Positions 7,335 to 15,508 of a stretch of 34,131 nt of DNA are shown piece after piece. The position numbers and the translations under genes were made by a program. The notes under the pieces are model-generated. The model had not been told where the DNA came from. It did not search any database and saw nothing but the letters and a program-made list of their open reading frames with translations. This stretch comes from Spirochaetia bacterium (GTDB lineage: Bacteria > Spirochaetota > Spirochaetia > Treponematales > Breznakiellaceae). The DNA lies in NCBI GenBank assembly GCA_025997795.1, contig BNVB01000019.1, positions 1 to 34,131 on the forward strand, given 5' to 3'. Positions within the stretch are counted from its first letter, which is position 1; the number at the start of each line of letters is the position of its first letter.

Positions 7335-10127
7335 GTGGCGGCGGCGGCCAAAAAACAAAGGCGTAAAAACCTGGCGGTAATTTTATTTTCCATGGCTGCC
7401 GTGGTGGTAATGATTATCACCATCTACACCAGCTTTCTCATCAATTCATTTTCTTCCGTTTTTAGTGATAGCATTGAGGAACGGCTTCTTGCCACCGTCC
7501 GTTCCGCTGTGTGGATAGCCGCTCCTGCAGAACTATCCCGGCTCCGTACCGCAGAAGACATGAAAACACCGCTCTATTCAGAACTAAAGATGCGGCTTAT
7601 CAAATTTGCCGCCGAAAACAATATCCAGTTTGTTTACTTTTATGCGCTTAATAAAGACGGAACAGTTCAACCCATTGCAGATAACGATCTTACCGAAGAA
7701 GCCTATACCCTGGAAAGCAGCCCCCTTGTTATGGAAGAGGCGTTAAAACTTGCCGTTGATAAACGGACTGCGGTAACCACCTTGCTGGGAACCTACTCCG
7801 AAGGTTATGAGGGTCTGCTTTCCGCCTATGCTCCGGTAATAGATTCCCTTGGGCTTGTGACGGGAGTTGTGGGGGTGGATATAAGCGATGAACAGCTTAT
7901 ATCCATACGGAACAGGTTAGGGTGGTTTTCGGTGCTGCTCTTTGCAGCCATGACGGTTACCATTTTGATCGGCATAGGCAGTTTTTTTGGTTACCGGAAA
8001 AACGAAGATATCCTTTCCGGCAGGCTTACCCAGCAGGAACTGATGTCATCCCTGGCGGGCAGTTTTATCTCTGACAAGGATACGGCGGCGCTGATAAACG
8101 ACACCCTCCGGATAACCGGAGAATTTCTTGCCGTCCACCGGATGGTGGTGGGCGTACCCGGAACAGATTCCTGGGTTGCCGAACCGGCTTATTTTTGGTG
8201 CCAGGACAGCGGCATTTTTGCCATGCCCGAAACCATCGGTCTTAACGCCCTTTTAAAAGCTTCGTTTCCCCCGGACAAAACCGGCGGCGATATTCTTTTT
8301 TGCAATGATGTGGAAACAAATGAAAAATACTTTTTTATGAAAGCCGCCGGAGTTACTGCTTTTATGTGGTCTCCCCTCTATGTGGATGGTACCTTCTGGG
8401 CAATACTTGGCGTTGAATACCTTGCCGGCCCCCGGCTTTGGAACGAAAGCGACCGGCAGCTTGTCAGCACCGTGGCCGCCGTTATTGCCGGGGCCGCCGC
8501 CCGGAACCGCCGGGAAAAAGAGCGGGATGCCGCCCGGGAAGCAGCGGAAAAAGCCAGTCAGGCAAAAAGCGATTTTCTGGCCAATATGAGCCACGAAATG
8601 CGTACTCCCATGAATGCCATCATCGGCATGACTGCCATTGCCAAAACATCCGGAGATCTGGAAAAAAAAGATTACTGCCTTAAAAAGGTTGAAGATGCGT
8701 CAACCCATCTTTTGGGGGTTATTAACGATATTCTGGATATGTCAAAAATTGAGGCAAACAAATTTGAACTTTCTCCGGTGGAATTTGTGTTTGAAAAAAT
8801 GCTCCAGAAGGTGGTAAACGTTTCCAGTTTCCGGGTGGACGAAAAAAAGCAAAAATTTAATGTTTATATCGACAAAGATATTCCCCCGATCTTGATTGGT
8901 GATGATCAGCGCCTTGCCCAGGTAATTGCCAACCTTATTTCCAACGCCATTAAATTCACCCCCGAAGAGGGTTTTATCCAGCTGGATGCCCGGCTCCTTG
9001 AAGAATTCTCCAACCGCTGTATACTCAAAATCAGCGTAAGCGATTCGGGCATTGGCATTACCAGTGAACAAAAACAAAGGCTCTTTACTTCTTTTGAGCA
9101 GGCCGATTCCGGCACATCCCGGAAATTCGGCGGCACCGGCCTGGGGCTGGCTATTTCCAAACGTATTGTAGAAATGATGGGGGGCCGCATCTGGGCAGAT
9201 TCGGTTCCCGGCAAAGGGGCTGTCTTTGCCTTTACCGTAACGGTAGAGCGGGGAAAAGACCAAAAACAGAACCTGCTTAACGGGGGAGTAAACTGGAGCA
9301 GCATCCGTATCCTGGCGGTGGACGACGATCCGGATACCCTTATTTACTTTAAGGAAATGGCGGAATGGTTTGGTCTTAACTGTACCACTGCGGCATCCGG
9401 CGAAGAAGCACTGGAGCTTATCAATGACAACCCCTTTGACATTTACTTTGTGGACTGGAAAATGCCCGGCATGAACGGTATGGAACTGACCCGGCGAATC
9501 CGGGCCTTTCCTCCGCCGGAGCGGCTGGGAATTAAACCGGTGGTTATCATGATTTCCGGCACAGAATGGACCTTTATCGAAGACGAGGCCCGGTCGGCGG
9601 GGGTGGAAAGATTTGTCCCCAAGCCGCTGTTTCCCTCTGCCATTGCCGATTGCATCAACCGATGCTTGGGCCGGGAAAATAATTCTGAGGGAATAGAGCA
9701 GGCCAAAAAGACCGACAATTTTGCCGGCCGCCATATCATCCTGGCAGAAGATGTTGAGATAAACCGGGAAATTGTTCTTTCCCTCCTGGAACCCACCGGC
9801 CTAAGCATTGACTGCGCCGTCAACGGAAAAGAAGCAGCAGCCCTTTTTACCGCCAATCCGGAAAAATACGATATGATTTTTATGGATGTCCAAATGCCCG
9901 AAATGGACGGTTATGAAGCAACCCGCCTCATCCGGACCTTTGAAGCAGAGCATACATCGCAATTATTGGAAGCCCGCCAGGGCATTCCAATAATTGCAAT
10001 GACCGCCAATGTATTCCGGGAGGATGTGGAAAAATGTCTTGAGGCCGGCATGAACGGTCATGTGGGAAAACCACTGGAAATGGAAGATGTTTTGACCCAG
10101 CTGCGAAGCTGCCTGCCAACGGTATAG
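7335..10127 (+). CDS. Hybrid sensor histidine kinase with GAF and two receiver domains
   Basis: This is a 930-residue membrane hybrid kinase of a two-component phosphorelay. Membrane segments at about residues 13-33 and 196-216 flank a periplasmic sensor of about 160 residues that looks CACHE-like (VYFYALNKDGTVQPIADND). A GAF-like domain spans about 235-390. The dimerisation domain has the phospho-acceptor His420 in FLANMSHEMRTPMNAI. The ATPase domain shows the N box NLISNAIKFT and the glycine motifs DSGIGI and GTGLGL. Two receiver domains follow, with phospho-acceptor Asp707 (FVDWKMPGMNG) and Asp851 (FMDVQMPEMDG). No HPt domain is present, so a separate phosphotransfer partner is needed. The start is GTG, preceded by a G-rich Shine-Dalgarno (7325-7330). 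The signal is unknown. Confidence 0.94.
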   Translation: MAAAAKKQRRKNLAVILFSMAAVVVMIITIYTSFLINSFSSVFSDSIEERLLATVRSAVWIAAPAELSRLRTAEDMKTPLYSELKMRLIKFAAENNIQFVYFYALNKDGTVQPIADNDLTEEAYTLESSPLVMEEALKLAVDKRTAVTTLLGTYSEGYEGLLSAYAPVIDSLGLVTGVVGVDISDEQLISIRNRLGWFSVLLFAAMTVTILIGIGSFFGYRKNEDILSGRLTQQELMSSLAGSFISDKDTAALINDTLRITGEFLAVHRMVVGVPGTDSWVAEPAYFWCQDSGIFAMPETIGLNALLKASFPPDKTGGDILFCNDVETNEKYFFMKAAGVTAFMWSPLYVDGTFWAILGVEYLAGPRLWNESDRQLVSTVAAVIAGAAARNRREKERDAAREAAEKASQAKSDFLANMSHEMRTPMNAIIGMTAIAKTSGDLEKKDYCLKKVEDASTHLLGVINDILDMSKIEANKFELSPVEFVFEKMLQKVVNVSSFRVDEKKQKFNVYIDKDIPPILIGDDQRLAQVIANLISNAIKFTPEEGFIQLDARLLEEFSNRCILKISVSDSGIGITSEQKQRLFTSFEQADSGTSRKFGGTGLGLAISKRIVEMMGGRIWADSVPGKGAVFAFTVTVERGKDQKQNLLNGGVNWSSIRILAVDDDPDTLIYFKEMAEWFGLNCTTAASGEEALELINDNPFDIYFVDWKMPGMNGMELTRRIRAFPPPERLGIKPVVIMISGTEWTFIEDEARSAGVERFVPKPLFPSAIADCINRCLGRENNSEGIEQAKKTDNFAGRHIILAEDVEINREIVLSLLEPTGLSIDCAVNGKEAAALFTANPEKYDMIFMDVQMPEMDGYEATRLIRTFEAEHTSQLLEARQGIPIIAMTANVFREDVEKCLEAGMNGHVGKPLEMEDVLTQLRSCLPTV

Positions 10128-10151
10128 TCCGTCATCCGTCCGTCCGTTGTC

Positions 10152-10181
10152 TGGACACACTGCCCGCCTATTCATTATAAT
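10152..10181 (+). promoter_or_regulatory. Strong sigma-70-like promoter for the liv operon
   Basis: TGGACA at 10152-10157 and a perfect TATAAT at 10176-10181 are spaced by 18 bases. They lie 28 bases before the livK ATG, beyond the kinase stop. Confidence 0.65.
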
Positions 10182-10209
10182 AAACCAGCATTTCAATAAG
10201 GAGGAATGT

Positions 10210-11367
10210 ATGAAAATGTTAAGACACTGCGGAGCGGCGCTGTTGGTGTGCTGTGCTTTTGCGGCGCTGTTTCTGGGTTGTACCAAACAGAAGACCGCAG
10301 AAGATACGGTCACTATCGGGGCTGTTTTTCCCCTTTCCGGCCAGGTAGCCTTTTATGGCACCGAGTCCCGGGATGGCGCGCTTTTGGCCATTGATGAGAT
10401 CAATGCCGCCGGAGGGCTTTTGGGAAAAAAACTTACCCTGCTTGCCGAAGATGACGAAGGGGACGGAGCCAAAGCCCTTTCCGCCTTTACCAAACTGACA
10501 ACCAGAGACAAGGTTAGTTTTATTCTGGGATCCAGTACATCCGGCGCTACCATGGCTATGACCCAGCAGGCCCAGCAGAATAAGGTAATTCTTATTTCTC
10601 CCTCGGCCACCAATGTGGATGTGACCAAACCCGGAGATTTCATTTTCCGGGCCTGTTTTATCGATCCTTTCCAGGGTATTGTGGGCGCCGACTTTGCCTA
10701 TGAAACCCTTAACGCCCGCCGGGCGGCGGTACTCTACGATGCCGGGGCGGACTACAATACCGGTCTGGCGGATGAATTCAAAAAAGAATTCCTTAAGATT
10801 GGCGGACAGGTTGTGGCCGATGAAGCCTACCAGACCAATGACAAGGACTTTAACGCCCAGATTACCCGGATTAAGGCCGCTAATCCCGATGTGGTGTACC
10901 TGCCCAACTACTACAACGACGTAGCGCTCCAGGCAAACCAACTGCGGGATCAGGGAGTGGGAATTCCGCTTATCGGCGGAGACGGCTGGGATGGTCTTGT
11001 TGATAATACCGGAGACGAGGCCCTTAACGGTTTCTGGTCCGCCGGTTTTGCTGCGGATACCACCGATCCCAAAGGCCAGACCTTTGTCAGCGCCTACCGG
11101 GCAAAGTTCAACAAAAGCGCTTCCCAGTTTGCCGCTTTGGGTTACGACACGATGATGCTCGTAGCCGATGGCATCAAGGCTGCCGGCAGTTTTGACACTG
11201 CGGCGGTTAAGGATGCCATGGCCAAGCTTTCCGGCGCTTATGTAACCGGCAATATCCGTTTTGATGCAGACCGCAACCCCATCAAGGGAGCGGCAATCCT
11301 GGAGATTGTCAGGGATACCAGCGGTAAGCTGGTCAATTCCTACAAGACCACGGTAAATCCCAAGTAA
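10210..11367 (+). CDS. livK: Branched-chain amino acid ABC transporter substrate-binding lipoprotein
   Basis: This is a periplasmic-side binding component of a HAAT-family ABC importer (Peripla_BP_6 fold). The signal peptide ends at LFLGC, with the lipidated Cys at residue 24. The mature part starts with VTIGAVFPLSGQVAFYGTES and contains LGSSTSGATMAMTQQAQ, AVLYDAGADYNTGLADEF and VYLPNYYNDVALQANQLR, all typical of this family. The protein has 385 residues from the ATG at 10210, chosen for AAGGAGG at 10198-10204. The frame extends upstream to 10147 but without a ribosome site. The liv permease and ATPase genes follow in the usual order. The substrate may be a branched-chain amino acid or another small amide or amino acid; sequence alone does not settle it. 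Confidence 0.93.
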   Translation: MKMLRHCGAALLVCCAFAALFLGCTKQKTAEDTVTIGAVFPLSGQVAFYGTESRDGALLAIDEINAAGGLLGKKLTLLAEDDEGDGAKALSAFTKLTTRDKVSFILGSSTSGATMAMTQQAQQNKVILISPSATNVDVTKPGDFIFRACFIDPFQGIVGADFAYETLNARRAAVLYDAGADYNTGLADEFKKEFLKIGGQVVADEAYQTNDKDFNAQITRIKAANPDVVYLPNYYNDVALQANQLRDQGVGIPLIGGDGWDGLVDNTGDEALNGFWSAGFAADTTDPKGQTFVSAYRAKFNKSASQFAALGYDTMMLVADGIKAAGSFDTAAVKDAMAKLSGAYVTGNIRFDADRNPIKGAAILEIVRDTSGKLVNSYKTTVNPK

Positions 11368-11375
11368 GATAATTT

Positions 11376-11408
11376 CGCATGATATGGAACAGCGTTCCAT
11401 ATCATGCG
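11376..11408 (+). repeat. Perfect 15-bp inverted repeat between livK and livH
   Basis: CGCATGATATGGAAC (11376-11390) and GTTCCATATCATGCG (11394-11408) are perfect reverse complements around the triloop AGC. The element lies 8 bases after the livK stop and 15 bases before the livH ATG. No T tract follows. It could be an mRNA-stabilising or processing hairpin that keeps binding protein in excess over permease, or a protein-binding palindrome. Confidence 0.85.
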
Positions 11409-11423
11409 TTACGTGAGTTACAA

Positions 11424-12308
11424 ATGTTTATACAACAGCTAATAAACGGCGTTTCCCTGGGTTCCATTTATGCCCTTATCGCTTTGGGTTATACCATGGT
11501 GTACGGCATTGTATTGCTTATCAACTTTGCCCATGGAGATATCCTTATGGTGGGGGCCTATGCTGCCTTCTTTGTGTTAGGCGCCATCGGGACGGGCCCG
11601 CTGGGAATGGCCGCAGCGTTTATCGTTTCCATGATTGTCTGCGCCGGGTTTGGCATCAGTATCGAACGCCTGGCTTACCGGCCGCTGCGTTCCGCACCCC
11701 GGCTTAATTCGCTTATTACCGCCATAGCGGTAAGCCTTATCCTGGAAAACGGCGCACGGGTATTACCCTTTATTGGTCCTAATCCCCGGCAGTTTCCCCG
11801 GCCCGAAATGTCCGCCCTGGAATTTTCCGGCCTTTTTGTTTCCAAGATTCAAATCATTGTGATCATTTTTTCGGCGTTCCTGATGCTGGCGCTGAATTAC
11901 ATTATAACGTATACCAAACGGGGTAAGGCCATGCGGGCCGTGTCGTTTGATATGCAGGCCGCAAGCCTTATGGGAATTCCGGTAAACGGGATTATCGCCT
12001 TTACCTTTGCATTGGGTTCGGTATTGGCCGCCGCAGGCGGTGTTCTCTATTCCCTGGCCTATCCTCAGGTAAACCCCCTTATGGGGATGATGCCGGGCCT
12101 TAAAGCCTTTGTTGCCGCAGTGCTTGGAGGCATCGGTTCCGTTCCCGGAGCCATGTTGGGAGGTTTTATCCTGGGTATCGCAGAGACCCTTACCAAGGGG
12201 TATATTTCCAGCCAGTATAGCGATGCCATTTCGTTTTCAATTCTTATCATTGTATTGATAATTAAACCCACAGGAATTCTGGGACGATCCATGAGGGTAA
12301 AAGTATGA
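11424..12308 (+). CDS. livH: Branched-chain amino acid ABC transporter permease LivH
   Basis: This is an inner-membrane permease subunit of the HAAT-type importer. The N-terminal block FIQQLINGVSLGSIYALIAL and the following GYTMVYGIVLLINFAHGDI are diagnostic. About eight hydrophobic segments span the 294 residues, and the C-terminal part has LGGIGSVPGAMLGGFILGIAE, the EAA-like loop region that contacts the ATPases. The ATG at 11424 begins the conserved N-terminus. The frame is open from 11379, but that stretch is the inverted repeat and is not coding-like. The ribosome site is weak (GTGAG near 11413). The last four bases overlap livM (ATGA), indicating translational coupling. Confidence 0.95.
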   Translation: MFIQQLINGVSLGSIYALIALGYTMVYGIVLLINFAHGDILMVGAYAAFFVLGAIGTGPLGMAAAFIVSMIVCAGFGISIERLAYRPLRSAPRLNSLITAIAVSLILENGARVLPFIGPNPRQFPRPEMSALEFSGLFVSKIQIIVIIFSAFLMLALNYIITYTKRGKAMRAVSFDMQAASLMGIPVNGIIAFTFALGSVLAAAGGVLYSLAYPQVNPLMGMMPGLKAFVAAVLGGIGSVPGAMLGGFILGIAETLTKGYISSQYSDAISFSILIIVLIIKPTGILGRSMRVKV

Positions 12309-13297
12309 CCAGGAGTCCCCCCTTTCCGTTTCGGAGTACCGCTATTCTTACCGTTGTGGGAATTTTGGCGGTATTCATCCCCTTTGGCCTGGTAAAAGCG
12401 GGTATCCTGGATCTCTACACCGCCCGGATTATTGCCATGGGAGGCATCAACGCAATCATGGCCATGTCGGTAAATATGATCGTCGGCGTTACCGGCCAGC
12501 TTTCTTTGGGACAGGCGGGCTTTCTGGCCATTGGCGCCTATTCGTGCATTTATTTTACCCTTGATCTGGGACTGCCTCTTCCCCTTGCCGCAGCCATGGC
12601 GGTGCTGCTTACCACCGGCGCAGGTTTCCTGATTGGTTTTCCGGTACTTAAGCTTTCCGGGGATTATCTTGCCATCGTAACCCTGGGTTTTGGCGAAATT
12701 ATTCGGGTGGTATTTATCAACCTTAAAGCCCTTACCGGAGGACCCAATGGCAGGCAGTTTACCACCGCCCTGGCCCTTGACAATGAACTGGCCCTCTTAA
12801 CAGTAACATCGGTGCTGGTACTTACCCTGGCGCTGCTGCAGAATTTTCTCCGTTCCAGTTATGGCCGGGCAATCATGGCCTGCCGGGAAGACGAAATTGC
12901 CGCCAACTCCTCGGGGATCAATATTTTCCGTTATAAGATGACGGGTTTTGTTCTTGCCGCATTTATTGCCGGTATTGGCGGAGCGCTTTTTGCCATGGTC
13001 AATGGTTTTGTTAAACCAGACATTGCCCAGTTTCTCCGGTCCATCGACTTTCTTATCTATGTCGTTTTGGGCGGCATGGGTTCCATGACCGGTTCGATCA
13101 TTGCATCCTATGTGCTTACCTACCTCCAGGAATTTTTGCGGATCCTACAAGACTACCGGCTCTTAATCTATCCGCTCTTTCTTATTTTGATCATGCTCTT
13201 TAGGCCCAAGGGGCTTCTGGGAATGAAGGAACTTTCTTTTGTAGGTTTTGTAGACAAAGTTATAAATCTGCTTAAGAGGAGAAAAAGCCATGGCTGA
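12305..13297 (+). CDS. livM: Branched-chain amino acid ABC transporter permease LivM
   Basis: This is the second membrane subunit of the importer, 330 residues with about nine hydrophobic segments. Family blocks include MAMSVNMIVGVTGQLSLGQA near residue 55, LKLSGDYLAIVTLGFGEIIR, and the C-terminal YVVLGGMGSMTGSIIA. It ends with RPKGLLG, common to LivM proteins, plus a basic tail. The start overlaps the livH stop by four bases and the end overlaps the livG start by eight bases, where a GAGGAG site precedes the livG ATG. Confidence 0.95.
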   Translation: MTRSPPFPFRSTAILTVVGILAVFIPFGLVKAGILDLYTARIIAMGGINAIMAMSVNMIVGVTGQLSLGQAGFLAIGAYSCIYFTLDLGLPLPLAAAMAVLLTTGAGFLIGFPVLKLSGDYLAIVTLGFGEIIRVVFINLKALTGGPNGRQFTTALALDNELALLTVTSVLVLTLALLQNFLRSSYGRAIMACREDEIAANSSGINIFRYKMTGFVLAAFIAGIGGALFAMVNGFVKPDIAQFLRSIDFLIYVVLGGMGSMTGSIIASYVLTYLQEFLRILQDYRLLIYPLFLILIMLFRPKGLLGMKELSFVGFVDKVINLLKRRKSHG

Positions 13298-14078
13298 TGT
13301 TCTCCTAAAAGTAACGGATCTTTCTATTGTATTTGGCGGCCTTAAGGCGGTAAGCGGATTTTCCTGTGAACTTTCTATGGGAGAACTGGTGGGGCTTATC
13401 GGTCCCAACGGGGCAGGAAAAACAACGGTGTTTAATATGCTCTCCGGTGTGTATACTCCCACTTCGGGGGAAATTGATTACTGGGACCGTAAAGGGCGGG
13501 TCCACAAGGTGGGAACCAAGGGACCCGCCTCGCTAAACCAGATCGGTATTGCCCGGACGTTTCAAAATATCCGGCTCTTTGGCAATATGACCGTGGAGGG
13601 CAATGCCCGCATTGCCCTCCATTCCCGGCGGGTAGAAACACCGCTGGATGTCCTTTTCCGCCTTAAACGTTTCCGCATCGACGAAGAACGGATGAAGTTA
13701 GAGGCCGAAGAAATTCTTTCGCTCTTTAAAATTGATAACAAAAAATATGAACTGGCCCGGAATCTTCCTTATGGGGAACAGCGCAAACTGGAAATTGCCC
13801 GGGCTTTGGCATCCAATCCGGTATTGCTTCTTTTGGACGAACCTGCGGCGGGAATGAACGGCCAGGAAACGGAAGATCTAATGAAACTTATCGCTTTTAT
13901 CCGTAAAGAATTCCGCCTTTCGATCCTGTTGATTGAACACGATATGCGGCTTGTTATGGGGATCTGTGAACGGATCATGGTATTGGATTATGGCAGGATC
14001 ATTGCTTCGGGAACGCCGGAAGAAATACAAAAAGATCCGGCGGTAATCAAAGCTTACCTGGGAGAGGATGCGGTATGA
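13290..14078 (+). CDS. livG: Branched-chain amino acid ABC transporter ATP-binding protein LivG
   Basis: This is a cytoplasmic ATPase subunit of 262 residues. It shows Walker A GPNGAGKTT, a Q-loop region around ARTFQNIRLFGNMTV, a signature-position motif LPYGEQRKLEIARAL, Walker B LLLLDEPAAGMN and the switch His in LIEHDMRLVMGI. The signature has Tyr-Gly in place of Ser-Gly, which is usual for LivG. The C-terminal extension PEEIQKDPAVIKAYLGE is the LivG-type tail. RBS GAGGAG lies within the end of livM. The stop overlaps the livF start by four bases. Confidence 0.96.
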   Translation: MADVLLKVTDLSIVFGGLKAVSGFSCELSMGELVGLIGPNGAGKTTVFNMLSGVYTPTSGEIDYWDRKGRVHKVGTKGPASLNQIGIARTFQNIRLFGNMTVEGNARIALHSRRVETPLDVLFRLKRFRIDEERMKLEAEEILSLFKIDNKKYELARNLPYGEQRKLEIARALASNPVLLLLDEPAAGMNGQETEDLMKLIAFIRKEFRLSILLIEHDMRLVMGICERIMVLDYGRIIASGTPEEIQKDPAVIKAYLGEDAV

Positions 14079-14782
14079 TTCTTTCTGTTACGGATTTAAC
14101 CGTTCACTATGGCGCCATCCAGGCATTACGGGGTATTTCGTTTGAAGTTGCCGAAGGGGAAATTATCACCCTTATCGGTTCCAACGGAGCGGGTAAATCC
14201 ACCACCTTAAACGGTATTTCCAACATCATAAAAAAAACCGCCGGGGCTGTGGTCTTTAACGGCGAGAATATTTCCACCCTGATGCCGGACAAAATTACCG
14301 CCAGGGGCCTTGTTCAGGTTCCCGAAGGCCGGCGGATATTTGCCAACCTGAGTACCAGAGACAACCTGGAAATGGGCGCCTATACCCGCAGCGATCATGC
14401 CGGAATTAGAGAGGACATGGAAATGGTCTACGATCTTTTTCCCCGGCTCCGGGAACGTTCCCGCCAGATTGCCGGAACCCTTTCGGGGGGCGAACAGCAG
14501 ATGCTGGCCATGGGGCGGGGCCTGATGGCAAACCCAAAACTGCTGCTTCTGGACGAACCTTCCATGGGCTTGGCGCCCATTCTGGTGGACGAAATTTTCG
14601 CCATCATCCGGCGGATCAACGAACAGGGGGCCGCCATATTGCTTGTGGAACAAAACGCATACAAAGCCCTGGGGGTCGCTTCCCGGGCGTATATTTTGGA
14701 AACCGGCCGGGTGGTAAAATCCGGTCCGGCAGCAGATCTGATGAAAGATGACGCGGTAAAAGCCGCATACCTTGGAGGCTGA
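14075..14782 (+). CDS. livF: Branched-chain amino acid ABC transporter ATP-binding protein LivF
   Basis: This is the second ATPase subunit, 235 residues. Walker A GSNGAGKST, the Q-loop region VPEGRRIFANLSTRDNLEMG, signature LSGGEQQMLAMGRGL, Walker B LLLLDEPSMGL and the switch-region sequence LLVEQN are all present. In LivF the usual switch His is replaced by Gln in this context, which is normal for the family. It is the last gene of the liv operon. Two hairpins follow immediately, the first beginning within the stop codon. Confidence 0.96.
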   Translation: MILSVTDLTVHYGAIQALRGISFEVAEGEIITLIGSNGAGKSTTLNGISNIIKKTAGAVVFNGENISTLMPDKITARGLVQVPEGRRIFANLSTRDNLEMGAYTRSDHAGIREDMEMVYDLFPRLRERSRQIAGTLSGGEQQMLAMGRGLMANPKLLLLDEPSMGLAPILVDEIFAIIRRINEQGAAILLVEQNAYKALGVASRAYILETGRVVKSGPAADLMKDDAVKAAYLGG

Positions 14783-14808
14783 ATCAAAAACCCTTCGGGT
14801 TTTTGATT
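14782..14808 (+). terminator. Perfect hairpin at the liv operon end
   Basis: AATCAAAAACCC (14782-14793) and GGGTTTTTGATT (14797-14808) pair perfectly over 12 bp around the loop TTC. The descending arm is T rich and continues into TT. It starts in the last base of the livF stop codon. Confidence 0.75.
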
Positions 14809-14809
14809 T

Positions 14810-14840
14810 TGGAGAATCCTTTAAGGATTCTCCATTTTAT
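14810..14840 (+). terminator. Second terminator hairpin after livF
   Basis: TGGAGAATCC (14810-14819) and GGATTCTCCA (14825-14834) form a 10-bp stem around TTTAA, followed by TTTTAT. With the preceding hairpin it makes a tandem terminator isolating the liv operon from the CBS-ACT gene. Confidence 0.75.
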
Positions 14841-14842
14841 GG

Positions 14843-14855
14843 AAGGAGTAAGGAG
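14843..14855 (+). promoter_or_regulatory. Duplicated Shine-Dalgarno before the CBS-ACT gene
   Basis: AAGGAG at 14843-14848 and AAGGAG at 14850-14855 form a direct repeat (AAGGAGT twice). The second is six bases before the ATG at 14862 and is the functional candidate. Confidence 0.5.
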
Positions 14856-14861
14856 TAAATC

Positions 14862-15506
14862 ATGATTATTTCCCGTGTGATGACCAAAAATCCCATATAT
14901 GTACATCCCGATACTTCGGTTACCGAAGTACGATCCCTCATGGACAGGGAAAAGGTCAGCCATTTGCCGGTGTTGGATAAAAGCAACAATGTGGTGGGTA
15001 TTATTACCAGGGAAGATTTAATAAAGGCCAGCCCCTCCCAGGCAACAACCCTGGATATGTACGAAATAAGCTATCTTCTTACCAAAATGAAAGTGTTGGA
15101 AATTATGGTAAAAAAAGTTATTACCGTAGACGAAAACGAAGTGGTGGAAGAAGCGGCCAGGATCATGGCAGACAAAGGCATAGGCTGTCTTCCGGTTATG
15201 AAGGGAGCGCTCCTTACGGGCATTATTACCGATACGGATCTGTTCCATGTGTTTGTTAATGCCTTTGGCGCACGTCATACCGGGGTACGGCTTACCTTAA
15301 GCATGGGGGAACACCCCGGACAAATTGCCAAAATTACCGGGGCTGTGGCAGAGAAGGGGGGTAACATTGTTTCCCTGGTTACCGCCGAAGGGGACGATGT
15401 GGCCCACCGGCGGGCTAGCTTAAAGATAGAGGGCCTTTCCCGGTCCGAGGCAGAAACTATTATCAAAAGTTTTTCCGATGTTATCCTGGAAGATATCCGC
15501 GAATAA
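14862..15506 (+). CDS. CBS-domain pair plus ACT domain protein (AcuB-like)
   Basis: The cytoplasmic 214-residue protein contains two CBS motifs, at about residues 1-56 (VMTKNPIYVHPDTSVTEV, LPVLDKSNNVVGIITREDL) and about 78-135 (VITVDENEVVEEAARIM, GIGCLPVMKGALLTGIITD). An ACT-like domain follows at about 143-214 (EHPGQIAKITGAVAEKGGNI). CBS pairs typically bind adenine nucleotides and ACT domains bind amino acids, so a regulatory, ligand-sensing role is likely. Adjacency to an amino-acid-type transporter is suggestive, but tandem terminators separate them. The AcuB name is structural only, since no acetoin genes are visible. It ends two bases before the convergent DeoR-type gene. Confidence 0.85.
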   Translation: MIISRVMTKNPIYVHPDTSVTEVRSLMDREKVSHLPVLDKSNNVVGIITREDLIKASPSQATTLDMYEISYLLTKMKVLEIMVKKVITVDENEVVEEAARIMADKGIGCLPVMKGALLTGIITDTDLFHVFVNAFGARHTGVRLTLSMGEHPGQIAKITGAVAEKGGNIVSLVTAEGDDVAHRRASLKIEGLSRSEAETIIKSFSDVILEDIRE

Positions 15507-15508
15507 TC

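Noticed and set aside
8742..9734. Minus-strand frame of 330 codons opposite the hybrid kinase
   Set aside because: It is the antisense shadow of kinase and receiver domains, whose catalytic motifs are clear on the plus strand.
10219..11400. Minus-strand frame of 393 codons opposite livK
   Set aside because: It mirrors the liv binding-protein gene and runs through the inverted repeat; its translation shows no recognisable domain.
11379..11423. Upstream start for livH
   Set aside because: The stretch is mostly the perfect inverted repeat, and the family N-terminus begins at 11424.
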